Assembly: GCF_001610955.1 (NCBI RefSeq)
Contig: NZ_CP014335.1
Coordinates: forward strand, 1,467,001-1,531,000
From: Geobacillus thermoleovorans
Lineage (GTDB): Bacteria; Bacillota; Bacilli; Bacillales; Anoxybacillaceae
Direction of reading: 5' to 3'
DNA length: 64,000 bases
Each line of letters opens with the position of its first letter. Position 1 is the stretch's first letter. Under the pieces are notes generated by a model. That model was not told the DNA's origin. It made no database searches and was given only the letters and a program-made list of their open reading frames with translations. Made by a program: the position numbers and the translations under genes. Positions 8,022 through 17,389 of the stretch are shown here, piece by piece.

Positions 8022-8660
8022 ATGAATCATTCGACCGTTTATCGTCCGCATAGCCCAGTGGCGAAGTTGGCGGTTTCCTTTTTAGCGGCGCTGGCCGTCG
8101 CGACGGCGGGGCTGTATGCCGGGCAATGGGTGCCGGCTGGCCTGTATTTGCCCCTTTACGGGCTTGAACTTGTGCTGCTGTTGGTCATGATGTTCGCCCG
8201 CGTGAAAAAAGCTGTCGGCTATCCGCTTATGTTTGCGTTTATGTTTGTCTCGGGGGCGACGCTCTATCCGCTCATCGGCTATTACATTTCCATCATCGGC
8301 GCGGCGGCGGTGTTCAAAGCGTTTGCGCTGGCCGTTGTATCGTTTTCCGGCGTTGCCATTTACGCAGCGAGAACGAAAGAAGATTTTTCGTTCCTCGGCG
8401 GGTTTTTGATGCTGGGCGCGTTTGCGCTCCTTGGCTTGCTGATCATCCAATGGTTCATCCCATTCTCAAGCGTAGGGCAAATGGGCATCGCCGCTTTGGG
8501 GATTTTGATTTTCCTTGGCTTTACGATTTACGACATCAACCGTTTGGCCCGCTATGGCTTTACGGAAGCGGACATCCCGATGATTGTCGTCAATATTTAC
8601 CTTGATTTCATCAACTTGTTTGTCTACATTTTGCGTTTTTTCGCCAGCGATGAGGATTGA
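8022..8660 (+). CDS. BI-1/YetJ-family pH-sensitive calcium leak channel
   Basis: Seven-helix membrane protein of the Bax inhibitor-1 (TMBIM) family, 212 residues. The family signature regions are present: IYDINRLARYGF and YLDFINLFVYILRFF at the C-terminus. The two acidic residues fall at Asp171 and Asp195, the numbering of the proton-sensing pair of B. subtilis YetJ. A comparable pH-gated calcium leak is therefore inferred. Start ATG at 8022 after AGGAGGGGG. It is 48 bases downstream of the AbrB-type gene and may share its transcript. A strong terminator follows. Confidence 0.85.
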   Translation: MNHSTVYRPHSPVAKLAVSFLAALAVATAGLYAGQWVPAGLYLPLYGLELVLLLVMMFARVKKAVGYPLMFAFMFVSGATLYPLIGYYISIIGAAAVFKAFALAVVSFSGVAIYAARTKEDFSFLGGFLMLGAFALLGLLIIQWFIPFSSVGQMGIAALGILIFLGFTIYDINRLARYGFTEADIPMIVVNIYLDFINLFVYILRFFASDED

Positions 8661-8670
8661 GCGCCAAAAA

Positions 8671-8696
8671 GGGCTGCTTTTGGGGCAGCCCTTTTT
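8671..8696 (+). terminator. Terminator of the YetJ-like gene
   Basis: GGGCTGC (8671-8677) pairs with GCAGCCC (8685-8691), followed by five T; flanking A and T extend the stem. Confidence 0.85.
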
Positions 8697-8841
8697 CCAT
8701 GACCGTGGCATTGATCAAAGCGGCAAGTCGAAATGGTGCGGCTGTTTTTTTACGGCATTAAAGGGGAAACGCGGTGAGGCAGGAATCGGCAAACGGTGGG
8801 GCGAATATAGAGAAAGAAATGGAGAAGAAAGGAGCCTCATG

Positions 8842-9639
8842 ATGAAGTTTGCCGTCAATGTATCGACGATTTTCACGGAAGCGCCGTTTCTCGCCCGGTT
8901 TGCCAAGGCGAAGCAGCATGGGTTTTCGCACGTTGAATGCCAGTTTCCGTACTCGGTGGCTCCTGAGGCGATTGCTGATGAACTCGAGCAGCTTGAGCTG
9001 TCGCTTGTTTTGCTGAATTTGCCCGCTGGCGATTGGGAAAAGGGGGAGCGCGGGCTCGCCATTTTTTCTGACCGTCATGATGAATTCCGGCGTGCACTGG
9101 AGGAAGGAGTGCGTTATGCGCTCGCGCTCGGTGTACCGAATCTTCATTGCATGGCCGGAGTGTTGCCAAGGGACTTGCCGCGCGAGCGGGCGAAGGAGAC
9201 GTATATGCGCCGCATTGACGAAGCGGCTGCAACGCTTGCTGTTCATGGTTTGACGCTGACGATTGAACCGATCAATCCGTTCGATATGCCCGGCTACTTT
9301 TTAACCGATATTGAGGAAGCGGCGGCGATCATCCGCGATCTCGGCCGGACGAATGTGAAATTGCAATATGACGTCTATCATATGGCTCGGCTCGGACGCA
9401 ATGTGACAGCGATGTTTGCCGACTACGCACCGCTCATCGCGCATGTGCAATTCGCTGATGCCCCCGGGCGGCATGAGCCGGGGACGGGAGAGCTTCCGTA
9501 TCGCGAGATTTTCGCATTTTTGCAAGAGCACGGCTACAATGGAGCGATTGGACTTGAGTACATTCCATCAGGGAAAAGCAGCGAAAGTTTTGTCTGGTAT
9601 GATGAATACCGCGGAATGAAAGGGGGAGGCGGACGATGA
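8842..9639 (+). CDS. hyi: Hydroxypyruvate isomerase (Hyi family)
   Basis: TIM-barrel isomerase of 265 residues predicted to interconvert hydroxypyruvate and tartronate semialdehyde in the cytoplasm. Family signs are MKFAVNVSTIF at the N-terminus, LHCMAG in the first half, the metal-binding glutamate in LTIEPINPFDMPGYFL, and QFADAPGRHEPGTGEL with IGLEY near the C-terminus. Start ATG at 8842 is seven bases after AAAGGAG; the ATG at 8839 is too close. It overlaps the next gene by four bases (ATGA). This pair normally works with glyoxylate carboligase, which is not in the window. Confidence 0.85.
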   Translation: MKFAVNVSTIFTEAPFLARFAKAKQHGFSHVECQFPYSVAPEAIADELEQLELSLVLLNLPAGDWEKGERGLAIFSDRHDEFRRALEEGVRYALALGVPNLHCMAGVLPRDLPRERAKETYMRRIDEAAATLAVHGLTLTIEPINPFDMPGYFLTDIEEAAAIIRDLGRTNVKLQYDVYHMARLGRNVTAMFADYAPLIAHVQFADAPGRHEPGTGELPYREIFAFLQEHGYNGAIGLEYIPSGKSSESFVWYDEYRGMKGGGGR

Positions 9640-10532
9640 CACGCGTCGGCTTTATCGGATTGGGCGTGATGGGCTCGCGCATGGCTAGACGGCTGCTTGA
9701 AGCGGGATTCAATGTCACGGTGTACAACCGTACGACAGAAAAAGCGGTTCCGCTTGTCAACCTTGGCGCCCGACAGGCGGCGACAGTGGCAGAGCTGGCT
9801 GGCGAGGCGGATATCATTTGCACGTGCTTATCGATGCCGGATGATGTCATCGAGGTGTATACAGGTGAAGGCGGCGTCCTTAGCGCGGCCCATCCGGGGA
9901 CGATTTGCCTTGATTTTACAACCGTCGGTCCGAAAACAAGCCGGTTTGTCGCTCGGCGCGCCGATGAGCACGGCGTCGCCTATTTGGACGCGCCGGTAAG
10001 CGGCGGGCCGGAAGGGGCGGAGCAAGGGGCGCTGACGATCATGGTCGGCGGGGCGAAAGAAGCATGGGAGCGGGTGCGTCCGCTGCTTCGGGTGTTAGGA
10101 AAAACGGTTGAATATTTAGGAGAAAGCGGCGCCGGCAGCGCGGCAAAAGCGATCAACCAGTACTTGGTCGCCGTCCATTCGGTCGCCGCGGCGGAAGCGA
10201 TGGTCGCTGGCGTCGCTTATGGGCTTCATGCCGGGAAGCTGTATCGGCTGTTAAAAGAAAGCTATGGAGACAGCCGGATGTTGCGCCGCCATATGGAGCA
10301 GTTCGTGTTGCCGCGTCGATTCACTCCTGGCGGGGCGGTCAAGTATGTACATAAAGATGTGCGCTTGGCGAACGAGTTGATGGATGAAATCGGCCTTGGC
10401 CGCCGACTCGGCATTCAAGCAGAAGAAGCGTTTGCCGCAGCGATCGCCGCAGGCCTTGCCGACTTGGATATGGCCGCGGTCATTCAGCCGCTCGAGCAGC
10501 GGGTCGGAGTGGTGGTGGAAGAGACGGAATGA
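9636..10532 (+). CDS. Tartronate semialdehyde reductase / 3-hydroxyisobutyrate dehydrogenase family
   Basis: NAD(P)-dependent beta-hydroxyacid dehydrogenase, 298 residues. It has the Rossmann motif GFIGLGVMGSRMARRL at residues 4-19, the substrate loop LDAPVSGGPEGAEQG, and the catalytic lysine in GSAAKAINQ. Coupling with hydroxypyruvate isomerase through an ATGA overlap indicates tartronate semialdehyde reductase (GlxR/GarR-like), giving D-glycerate. The sequence alone does not exclude 3-hydroxyisobutyrate as substrate. Confidence 0.8.
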   Translation: MTRVGFIGLGVMGSRMARRLLEAGFNVTVYNRTTEKAVPLVNLGARQAATVAELAGEADIICTCLSMPDDVIEVYTGEGGVLSAAHPGTICLDFTTVGPKTSRFVARRADEHGVAYLDAPVSGGPEGAEQGALTIMVGGAKEAWERVRPLLRVLGKTVEYLGESGAGSAAKAINQYLVAVHSVAAAEAMVAGVAYGLHAGKLYRLLKESYGDSRMLRRHMEQFVLPRRFTPGGAVKYVHKDVRLANELMDEIGLGRRLGIQAEEAFAAAIAAGLADLDMAAVIQPLEQRVGVVVEETE

Positions 10533-10663
10533 ACAAAATGATCCCTAAATTCAAAAAATTCATTGAAAAAATGGATGAGCGATGGTTTAATAGAAGTAGC
10601 AGGAGGGCTGGCCCCAAAGGTTGTTTTGGGCTAAATCACTTGTATATATGACGGTGATCGGAA

Positions 10664-10690
10664 AAGGTGTCCCGATTCTTTTGGGACACC
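10664..10690 (+). terminator. Terminator after the hyi-glxR pair
   Basis: GGTGTCCC (10666-10673) pairs with GGGACACC (10683-10690). A second imperfect hairpin (GGCCCCAAA with TTTTGGGC) lies just upstream at about 10612-10632. Nothing coding was seen between 10533 and 10784. Almost the same GGTGTCCC hairpin recurs at 32461. Confidence 0.55.
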
Positions 10691-10702
10691 CTCCGCCTGA
10701 TA

Positions 10703-10717
10703 AAGAAAACGGTTCGA
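10703..10717 (+). promoter_or_regulatory. Weak cre-like site upstream of glcE
   Basis: AAGAAAACGGTTCGA fits the CcpA consensus WTGNAANCGNWNNCW with two mismatches (second base, and the C next to the end). It lies 29 bases upstream of the three-half-site operator. Weak on its own; noted because malate synthase has a better site. Confidence 0.25.
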
Positions 10718-10745
10718 GCGGCTCGCTTTTTTTTACTGATAAAAA

Positions 10746-10770
10746 GAAACGATGTTTCTTATTACGAAAC
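10746..10770 (+). promoter_or_regulatory. Putative IclR-type operator upstream of glcE
   Basis: Three half-sites GAAAC-GAT-GTTTC-TTATTAC-GAAAC end one base before the ribosome site of glcE. The 17-base palindromic part GTTTCTTATTACGAAAC is the exact reverse complement of the site upstream of malate synthase (14982-14998). Both copies carry GAAACGAT on the same side. The IclR-family gene of the cluster is the likely regulator. Confidence 0.65.
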
Positions 10771-10784
10771 GGAGGAGGGCGCTC

Positions 10785-12107
10785 ATGCTTTCATTGACAT
10801 GGATTGAGGAGCTGCAGGCGTTTTTGCATCCAGAACAGATCAAACGGAATGAATCGTTCCACCCCCTCGGCAATGATGGGGCGGTGACCGTCTATCCGCG
10901 AACAGAGGAAGAAATCGCTGCGGTGCTCCGCTATGCCGACCGCCATGGCAAAAAAGTCGTCATCGCTGGACGCGGCACAAAACGGGGGTTTGGAGGGCAG
11001 CGGGAACAGGCGGACATCTTGCTGTCGTTGGAACACTATGCCGGCATTGTCGAACATGCGGCCGCCGATATGACGGTCACTGTCAAAGCCGGAACGGTGT
11101 TTGGTGATTTGCAGCGCGCGCTCGCTCCGCATCGGCAAAAGGTCGCCTTGGACCCGTTTTGGCCGGAGGAAGCGACGATCGGAGGGGTCATTGCCGCGAA
11201 CGATAGCGGTCCGAAGCGGCTCGGCTATGGGGCAGCGCGCGATTCGGTCATCGGGCTGCGCGTCGTCTATCCGAACGGGACCGTCATTCGTTCCGGAGGC
11301 AAAGTGGTAAAAAATGTCGCCGGCTACGATATGAATAAGTTGTTCATTGGGGCGATGGGGACGCTCGGGGTGCTGAGCGAGATTACGCTCAAGCTTCGAC
11401 CGCTCGCGAAATATGAAAGCGTTGTGTTGCTGTCGTTCCCAAGCGGCGATCTTCATGACATTCGCTCGTTTGCCGTTTCGTTCCTCGATACAATGATGGA
11501 GCCGATTTGTTTTGAACTGCTCAACCCGGCGCTTTCCGAGCGGCTGACGGGACGGCCGGTTTATACGCTTGTGATCGGGTTTGAAGATGTGGAAAACGCC
11601 GTCCATTACCAAGAGCATTGGGTTGAACGACTGCGGCCGAAAGCGGTGGAAATGTCCATTTTAGCCGGCGAAGAGACGGCGGCGTTTTGGCGGACGTTTT
11701 ACACGATGGCACCGAACGGGCGTCTGGAGCAGGCGGAAAACGGTGTTGAAGCGGCAGTGAAAATCGGGGTTGTCAACTTGGATGTACTCTCCATCTTGCG
11801 TGAAAGCGTTTTAATCGCTGACCGTTGCCATGTCCGCATCGAGGCGCACGGCGGATTGGGCCACGGGCTTTGTCAGGCGTATATGCACGGCGGCGAAGAG
11901 GGAGTGTTGACCGCGATCGAGGAGCTGCGCCAAACGGCGGTTCGCCTTGGCGGCTACGCGATTGTGAAACATTTGCCGCTTTCGCTGCGCCAGCGCGTCG
12001 ACGTCTGGGGCGGAAAGCCGTCGTACTTTTTCTTGCTCGAAGGCATTAAGCGGAAAATCGATCCGAACAAAACGGTCAACGATCAACGCTTTATTGGGGG
12101 GATTTAA
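10785..12107 (+). CDS. glcE: Glycolate oxidase FAD-binding subunit GlcE-like
   Basis: FAD-binding oxidoreductase subunit of 440 residues. It contains the vanillyl-alcohol-oxidase-type FAD domain: VVIAGRGTKRGFGG (pyrophosphate loop), then TIGGVIAANDSGPKRLGYG and VVKNVAGYDMNKLFIG. These are typical of GlcE, the second FAD-like subunit of membrane-associated glycolate oxidase. Start ATG at 10785, six bases after GGAGGAGGG. It is the first gene of a tight operon, glcE-glcF-glcD, with overlaps of 1 and 4 bases. Note the order E-F-D, unlike D-E-F in E. coli. Confidence 0.85.
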   Translation: MLSLTWIEELQAFLHPEQIKRNESFHPLGNDGAVTVYPRTEEEIAAVLRYADRHGKKVVIAGRGTKRGFGGQREQADILLSLEHYAGIVEHAAADMTVTVKAGTVFGDLQRALAPHRQKVALDPFWPEEATIGGVIAANDSGPKRLGYGAARDSVIGLRVVYPNGTVIRSGGKVVKNVAGYDMNKLFIGAMGTLGVLSEITLKLRPLAKYESVVLLSFPSGDLHDIRSFAVSFLDTMMEPICFELLNPALSERLTGRPVYTLVIGFEDVENAVHYQEHWVERLRPKAVEMSILAGEETAAFWRTFYTMAPNGRLEQAENGVEAAVKIGVVNLDVLSILRESVLIADRCHVRIEAHGGLGHGLCQAYMHGGEEGVLTAIEELRQTAVRLGGYAIVKHLPLSLRQRVDVWGGKPSYFFLLEGIKRKIDPNKTVNDQRFIGGI

Positions 12108-13468
12108 TGATGAGCACGATGACCAATGAACGGGCGGACAGCCCGGCGTGTGCGACCGCGAGTCTTGGCAACTATCGTTTTCACGATTTGCCGGACCCGA
12201 GCAAGTGGGCTGATTGCGTTCATTGCGGCATGTGTTTAGAATCATGCCCGACGTACGAACAGACGGGTGAAGAACAGCACTCTCCGCGCGGCCGCGTTCA
12301 TTTGATGAAGTCGGTCGGCGAAGGGAAGCTTGAGTTGACGCCTGATTTGCTCGATCCGATTTTTACGTGCTTGGATTGCCGTGCATGCACGACGGCTTGC
12401 CCGGCCGATGTCGATGTCGGTGGGCTCATTGAACAAGTGCGCGGCCAGCTCCGCCAGGCGGTTCCGCTCACCGGTTGGAAGGCGCTTGTCAGCGACGTTT
12501 TCTTAAAAGGCATTTTTCCGCATCCGTCGCGCCTCGATTGGCTCGGCCGCCTGCTGAAATGGTACCAAAAAAGCGGCTTGCAGACGGTGGCGCGCAAAAC
12601 CGGACTGCTGCGTGTCATGCCCGATCACTTGGCTGAGATGGAGGCGATTTTGCCAGCGGTCGGTACGCCGGTTCGGAGAAAGTATAAACATCAGCCGCTC
12701 ATTAAGGCGAAGGGGGAAACAAAGCGAACCGTCGCGATTTTGACCGGATGCGTCATGGATGTTATGTTTAGTGATATTAACGAAGCGACGATCCGTGTAT
12801 TGACCCATAACGGCAACGATGTCGTCATCGTCCCGAACCAGACGTGCTGCGGGGCGCTTCACGTTCACGCCGGCGACCGCGAAACCGGCCGGAAGCTCGC
12901 CAAGCAAAATATTGAGGCGTTTCAACATGTCGACCATGTCATCGTTAACGCCGCCGGCTGCGGCTGCATGTTGAAAGAATATCCGGAACTGTTCCGCCAT
13001 GACCCGGAATGGCATGAAAAGGCGGAGCAATTTGCCGCCAAAGTTGAGGATGTGTCCAAATTTTTGCATGACACGGGCTTCAAACCACCGAAAGCGGAAT
13101 TGAACGTGCGCCTCACCTACCATGATGCGTGCCATTTGGCCCATGGCCAGGGCATCCGCCAAGAGCCGCGCGCTTTGATTGAAAGCATTCCGGGGGTGGA
13201 AATGGTCGCCATGCCAAACGCCGATCGTTGCTGCGGCAGCGCCGGCATTTACAACCTCACCCATCCGGAGATGGCACAAGCGGTGCTTGAGAGCAAAATG
13301 CAACACGTGCCGCAAGAGGTGGAGCTGATCTCGATGGGCAATCCAGGTTGCATGCTGCAAATGGCGCTTGGCGTCATGAAACATGGACGAAACCAAAAAA
13401 TCGTCCATACGGTGCAGCTGCTCGATTGGGCGTACCAAAAAGAAGAAGGGAAGGACGTGCGCATATGA
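12107..13468 (+). CDS. glcF: Glycolate oxidase iron-sulfur subunit GlcF
   Basis: 453-residue electron-transfer subunit. The N-terminus has two 4Fe-4S ferredoxin motifs, CVHCGMCLESCP and CLDCRACTTACP. The C-terminal half has two CCG (DUF224-type) domains: TCCGALHVHAGD, and HDACHLAHGQG with RCCGSAG. It passes electrons from the flavin subunits to the quinone pool. The start codon overlaps the glcE stop; a second ATG follows at 12110. Confidence 0.9.
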   Translation: MMSTMTNERADSPACATASLGNYRFHDLPDPSKWADCVHCGMCLESCPTYEQTGEEQHSPRGRVHLMKSVGEGKLELTPDLLDPIFTCLDCRACTTACPADVDVGGLIEQVRGQLRQAVPLTGWKALVSDVFLKGIFPHPSRLDWLGRLLKWYQKSGLQTVARKTGLLRVMPDHLAEMEAILPAVGTPVRRKYKHQPLIKAKGETKRTVAILTGCVMDVMFSDINEATIRVLTHNGNDVVIVPNQTCCGALHVHAGDRETGRKLAKQNIEAFQHVDHVIVNAAGCGCMLKEYPELFRHDPEWHEKAEQFAAKVEDVSKFLHDTGFKPPKAELNVRLTYHDACHLAHGQGIRQEPRALIESIPGVEMVAMPNADRCCGSAGIYNLTHPEMAQAVLESKMQHVPQEVELISMGNPGCMLQMALGVMKHGRNQKIVHTVQLLDWAYQKEEGKDVRI

Positions 13469-14910
13469 GAAAACGGCCGATTGCAACGAACGACCCGCAC
13501 ATCCAAGCGCTCGCCCGCATCGTTGGGGAACAGGCGATTTTATACCGGAAAGAAGATTTAATGGCGTATGACTGCGACGGCTTCACCGTCCACCGCCATT
13601 TGCCAAGGGCGGTTGTATTTCCAAACAGCACGGAGCAAGTGGCGGCGGTCGTCAAATACTGCCATGAGCATGATCTTCCGTTTCTCGCCCGGGGCGCCGG
13701 CACGGGGTTAAGCGGCGGGGCGATTCCGCTAAACGGCGAAGTCGTCATCAGCCTAACGCGGATGAAGCGGCTGTTGCACGTCGATCTCGAAAACCGGCGC
13801 GCCGTCGTCGAGCCGGGGTTTGTCAACTTGAAGTTGACGAACTCGGTCGCCCACCGCGGCTATTACTATGCGCCCGACCCGTCAAGCCAATATTGCTGCA
13901 CGATCGGCGGCAACGTCGCTGAAAACGCTGGCGGCGCCCACTGCTTAAAATACGGAGTGACGACGAACCATATTTTAGGGCTTGAAGTCGTCTTGCCGAA
14001 CGGCGAAGTGATTGAAATCGGCGGAAACGGCGTTCCCGATCCGCCAGGCTACGATTTGCTCGGGCTGCTGACCGGGTCGGAAGGGACGCTTGGCATCGTG
14101 ACAAAAATCACCGTCCGTTTGTTGAAAAATCCCGAGGCCAAACAGACGGTGCTCGCCTATTTTGACGAAGTGGAAGATGCGAGCCAGACCGTTTCCGACA
14201 TCATTTCCGCTGGAATCGTGCCGGCGGCGCTCGAGATGATGGACCAAACGGCCATCGAGGCGGTCGAAGCGGCCGCGTTTCCGGTCGGGCATCCGAAAGA
14301 CATCGCCGCGCTGTTGCTCATTGAAGTGGATGGCATTTCCGCCGGGATCGACGAACAAATCAACGATATTTTAACGATTTGCCGCCGCCATCATGTGCGC
14401 GAAGTGAAAGTCGCCCAGTCAGAGGAAGAACGGGCCCGCTGGTGGGCGAACCGGAAAACCGGCTTTGGCGCCATGGGGGCGATTTCGCCTGACTATTTAG
14501 TGCAAGATGGCGTCATTCCGCGCAGCCGTCTGCCGGAAGTGCTGCGGGAAATCGCCGATATCAGCCGCAAGTATGGACTGAGAATCGCAAACATTTTCCA
14601 CGCCGGCGACGGCAATTTGCACCCGCTTGTGCTGTTTGATGCGAGCAAGCCTGGGGAGACGGAGCGGGCGCTTGCCGCCGGAAGCGAATGCCTCAAGGCG
14701 TGCGCGGCGGTCGGCGGATCAATTACAGGGGAACATGGCGTTGGCATTGAGAAAAAAGAAGAGATGCGCTTCATTTTCACTGATGAGGAAATTTTGGCGC
14801 AAACGGCAATCCGCGACGTGTTTAACCCGAAAAACTTGCTCAACGCCGGCAAGCTGTTCCCGACGCCGGGGCGTTGTGTAGAGACAAAGACGCCGTCGAC
14901 AGTGAAATGA
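13465..14910 (+). CDS. glcD: Glycolate oxidase catalytic FAD subunit GlcD
   Basis: 481-residue FAD oxidase subunit that oxidises glycolate (or lactate) to glyoxylate. Motifs: FLARGAGTGLSGGAIP for FAD pyrophosphate binding, CTIGGNVAENAGGAHCLKYG, GSEGTLGIVT, and the C-terminal IFHAGDGNLHPLVLFD and SITGEHGVG. Start ATG at 13465 overlaps the glcF stop by four bases; the open frame further upstream runs through glcF in another frame. Adjacent malate synthase G makes glycolate the likelier substrate than lactate. Confidence 0.88.
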   Translation: MRKRPIATNDPHIQALARIVGEQAILYRKEDLMAYDCDGFTVHRHLPRAVVFPNSTEQVAAVVKYCHEHDLPFLARGAGTGLSGGAIPLNGEVVISLTRMKRLLHVDLENRRAVVEPGFVNLKLTNSVAHRGYYYAPDPSSQYCCTIGGNVAENAGGAHCLKYGVTTNHILGLEVVLPNGEVIEIGGNGVPDPPGYDLLGLLTGSEGTLGIVTKITVRLLKNPEAKQTVLAYFDEVEDASQTVSDIISAGIVPAALEMMDQTAIEAVEAAAFPVGHPKDIAALLLIEVDGISAGIDEQINDILTICRRHHVREVKVAQSEEERARWWANRKTGFGAMGAISPDYLVQDGVIPRSRLPEVLREIADISRKYGLRIANIFHAGDGNLHPLVLFDASKPGETERALAAGSECLKACAAVGGSITGEHGVGIEKKEEMRFIFTDEEILAQTAIRDVFNPKNLLNAGKLFPTPGRCVETKTPSTVK

Positions 14911-14917
14911 AAATTTT

Positions 14918-14956
14918 TTGAAAACGATTGCCAGTCATTTCGTTTCATGGTATCAT
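14918..14956 (+). promoter_or_regulatory. Malate synthase promoter with overlapping cre-like site
   Basis: A promoter TTGCCA (14928-14933), 17-base spacer, TATCAT (14951-14956) precedes malate synthase. TTGAAAACGATTGCC at 14918-14932 fits the CcpA cre consensus WTGNAANCGNWNNCW with one mismatch at the last position and covers the -35 box. CcpA binding here should block RNA polymerase. Confidence 0.55.
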
Positions 14957-14973
14957 CTTTTTAGAGAAATTGA

Positions 14974-14998
14974 GAAACGATGTTTCGTAATAAGAAAC
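14974..14998 (+). promoter_or_regulatory. Putative IclR-type operator upstream of malate synthase
   Basis: GAAAC-GAT-GTTTC-GTAATAA-GAAAC. The 17-base half is the exact reverse complement of the palindrome upstream of glcE, with the same GAAACGAT flank. It lies about 18 bases downstream of the -10 box, a position expected for a repressor. Confidence 0.65.
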
Positions 14999-15017
14999 AA
15001 GAGAGGGGAAGAGAATA

Positions 15018-17201
15018 ATGGGCGAATACGTACAAAAAGGGAACATCCAAGTCGCCAAAGTGTTGTACGACTTTGTCAACGAGGAGCTTCTGCCGAACAG
15101 CGGGTTGGATCAAGACAAGTTTTGGAGCGATTTCGGCGCGCTCATTTCCGACTTGACGCCGCGCAACAAAGAATTGCTCGCCCGCCGCGACGAAATTCAA
15201 GAAAAATTGAATGAGTGGCATAAAGCGCATCGCGGCCGCTTTGATTTTAACGAATATAAAGCATTTTTGACAGACATCGGCTATTTGGAGCCGGAAGTCG
15301 AGGACTTTGAGATTACGACCGACAATGTCGATGATGAAATTGCCGTGCAAGCCGGGCCGCAGCTCGTCGTTCCGTTGACGAACGCCCGCTATGCATTAAA
15401 CGCTGCCAACGCCCGTTGGGGCAGCCTGTACGACGCGCTGTACGGCACCGATGCCATCAGCGAAGAAGACGGCGCCGAGCGCGGTTCGTCGTACAACCCG
15501 GTGCGCGGGGCGAAAGTCATCGCCTACGGGCGGCAGTTTTTAGATGAAGCGGTGCCGCTGGCGCAATATTCCCATAAAGACGCTGTCCAGTACGCCATTG
15601 TTGATGGCCAGCTTGTCGTGACGACAGAAGGCGGGGCGACGACGGGGCTGAAAGAGCCGGAAAAATTCGTCGGCTTCCAAGGCGACCCGCAACATCCGAC
15701 AGCGGTGTTGCTGAAGAACAATGGCCTTCACATTGAAATTCAAATCGACCGCGAGCATGCGGTCGGAAAAACGGATCAAGCCGGGGTCAAAGACATTGTC
15801 CTAGAAGCGGCCGTGACAACGATCATGGACGGTGAAGATTCGGTGGCGGCCGTTGACGCCGAAGACAAAGTGCTCGTTTACCGCAACTTGTTTGGTCTCG
15901 TTAAAGGCGATTTGACAGCGACATTTGAGAAAAACGGCAAAATCATGACGCGCTCCCTGAACCCGGATCGCGTATACAAAACGCCGGATGGCGGGGAGCT
16001 CGTGCTGCCGGGCCGTTCGCTCATGTTCGTGCGCAACGTCGGGCACTTAATGACGAACAACGCGATCTTGCATGCGAATGGCGAGGAAGTGCATGAAGGG
16101 ATCATGGACGCCGTCATTACAAGCTTGATTATGAAACATTCGCTCATCGGCAATACACGCTACTTGAATTCGCGCAAAGGTTCCATCTACATCGTCAAGC
16201 CGAAAATGCACGGATCGGCGGAAGTGGCGTTTGCCAACGAGCTGTTTGACCGTGTCGAAGATATGCTCGGCCTTGAGCGGAATACGATTAAAATCGGCGT
16301 GATGGACGAGGAGCGCCGCACGTCGCTCAACTTGAAAAACTGCATCTACCAAGTGCGCGACCGCATCATTTTTATCAACACCGGCTTCCTCGACCGGACC
16401 GGAGACGAAATTCATACGTCGATGGAAGCGGGGCCGATGCTGCGCAAAAACGAGATGAAATCATCGACTTGGCTGCAGGCGTATGAAAAATCGAACGTCG
16501 CCGTTGGGCTTGCCGCCGGCTTCCGCGGCCGGGCGCAAATCGGCAAAGGAATGTGGGCGATGCCGGATTTGATGGCAGAAATGCTGAAGCAAAAAGGAGC
16601 GCAGCTCAAAGCAGGCGCCAATACGGCATGGGTGCCGTCGCCGACAGCGGCCACGCTCCATGCGCTTCATTACCATCAAGTGAACGTCTCCGCTGTGCAA
16701 AGCGAACTGGCGAACGATCGGAACGATTATCGCGACGACATGTTGCAAATCCCGGTCGTTGACCATCCGCAATGGACAGCGGAAGAGATTCAAGAAGAGC
16801 TCGACAACAACTGCCAAAGCATTTTAGGCTATGTCGTCCGCTGGATCGACCAAGGGATCGGCTGCTCGAAAGTGCCGGACATTCACAACGTCGGACTGAT
16901 GGAAGACCGGGCGACGCTTCGCATCTCGAGCCAAATTCTCGCCAACTGGCTCCATCATGGCATTTGCACGAAAGAGCAAGTGCTTGAGACGCTCAAGCGG
17001 ATGGCGAAAGTCGTCGACGAACAAAACGCCGGCGATCCGAACTATCGTCCGATGGCGCCGAATTACGATGATTCGGTGGCGTTCCAAGCGGCGTGCGATC
17101 TCATTTTCCGCGGCTATGAACAGCCAAACGGCTATACCGAGCCGATTTTGCACCGCCGCCGTCAAGAAGCAAAAGCGAAATTTGCCGCCATTCAGCAATA
17201 A
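15018..17201 (+). CDS. glcB: Malate synthase G
   Basis: 727-residue monomeric malate synthase that condenses glyoxylate with acetyl-CoA to malate. The length is that of isoform G, not the roughly 530-residue isoform A. Family stretches include [46 protein letters not shown], and [16 protein letters not shown]. Start ATG at 15018 after GAGGGGAAGAG. It has its own promoter, a cre-like site and the same operator as the glc operon, and drains glyoxylate produced by GlcDEF. A moderate terminator follows. Confidence 0.93.
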   Translation: MGEYVQKGNIQVAKVLYDFVNEELLPNSGLDQDKFWSDFGALISDLTPRNKELLARRDEIQEKLNEWHKAHRGRFDFNEYKAFLTDIGYLEPEVEDFEITTDNVDDEIAVQAGPQLVVPLTNARYALNAANARWGSLYDALYGTDAISEEDGAERGSSYNPVRGAKVIAYGRQFLDEAVPLAQYSHKDAVQYAIVDGQLVVTTEGGATTGLKEPEKFVGFQGDPQHPTAVLLKNNGLHIEIQIDREHAVGKTDQAGVKDIVLEAAVTTIMDGEDSVAAVDAEDKVLVYRNLFGLVKGDLTATFEKNGKIMTRSLNPDRVYKTPDGGELVLPGRSLMFVRNVGHLMTNNAILHANGEEVHEGIMDAVITSLIMKHSLIGNTRYLNSRKGSIYIVKPKMHGSAEVAFANELFDRVEDMLGLERNTIKIGVMDEERRTSLNLKNCIYQVRDRIIFINTGFLDRTGDEIHTSMEAGPMLRKNEMKSSTWLQAYEKSNVAVGLAAGFRGRAQIGKGMWAMPDLMAEMLKQKGAQLKAGANTAWVPSPTAATLHALHYHQVNVSAVQSELANDRNDYRDDMLQIPVVDHPQWTAEEIQEELDNNCQSILGYVVRWIDQGIGCSKVPDIHNVGLMEDRATLRISSQILANWLHHGICTKEQVLETLKRMAKVVDEQNAGDPNYRPMAPNYDDSVAFQAACDLIFRGYEQPNGYTEPILHRRRQEAKAKFAAIQQ

Positions 17202-17219
17202 ACGCCAAAAGCTGTATAA

Positions 17220-17250
17220 GGAACAAGGGATGGATGACCTTGTTCCTTCC
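17220..17250 (+). terminator. Terminator after malate synthase
   Basis: GGAACAAGG (17220-17228) pairs with CCTTGTTCC (17238-17246). The T tract is weak. Downstream, CTAGTTACTACTGGCC (17303-17318) and GGCTAGTAGCTAG (17368-17380) can form an imperfect stem in front of the malic enzyme gene. Confidence 0.55.
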
Positions 17251-17389
17251 TATCTATTATGATCAGAAAATTAAGAAAATAAATGGAGAAAGGAGGCAGC
17301 TCCTAGTTACTACTGGCCGGTTGTCAAACGCAAAGCAGCACAAAAGGCGGTACAAGGGGATGGGGAAGGCTAGTAGCTAGGGATCAGTG

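Noticed and set aside
12503..13486. 327-codon minus-strand frame opposite glcF
   Set aside because: It mirrors the Fe-S subunit gene; composition is that of an antisense shadow.
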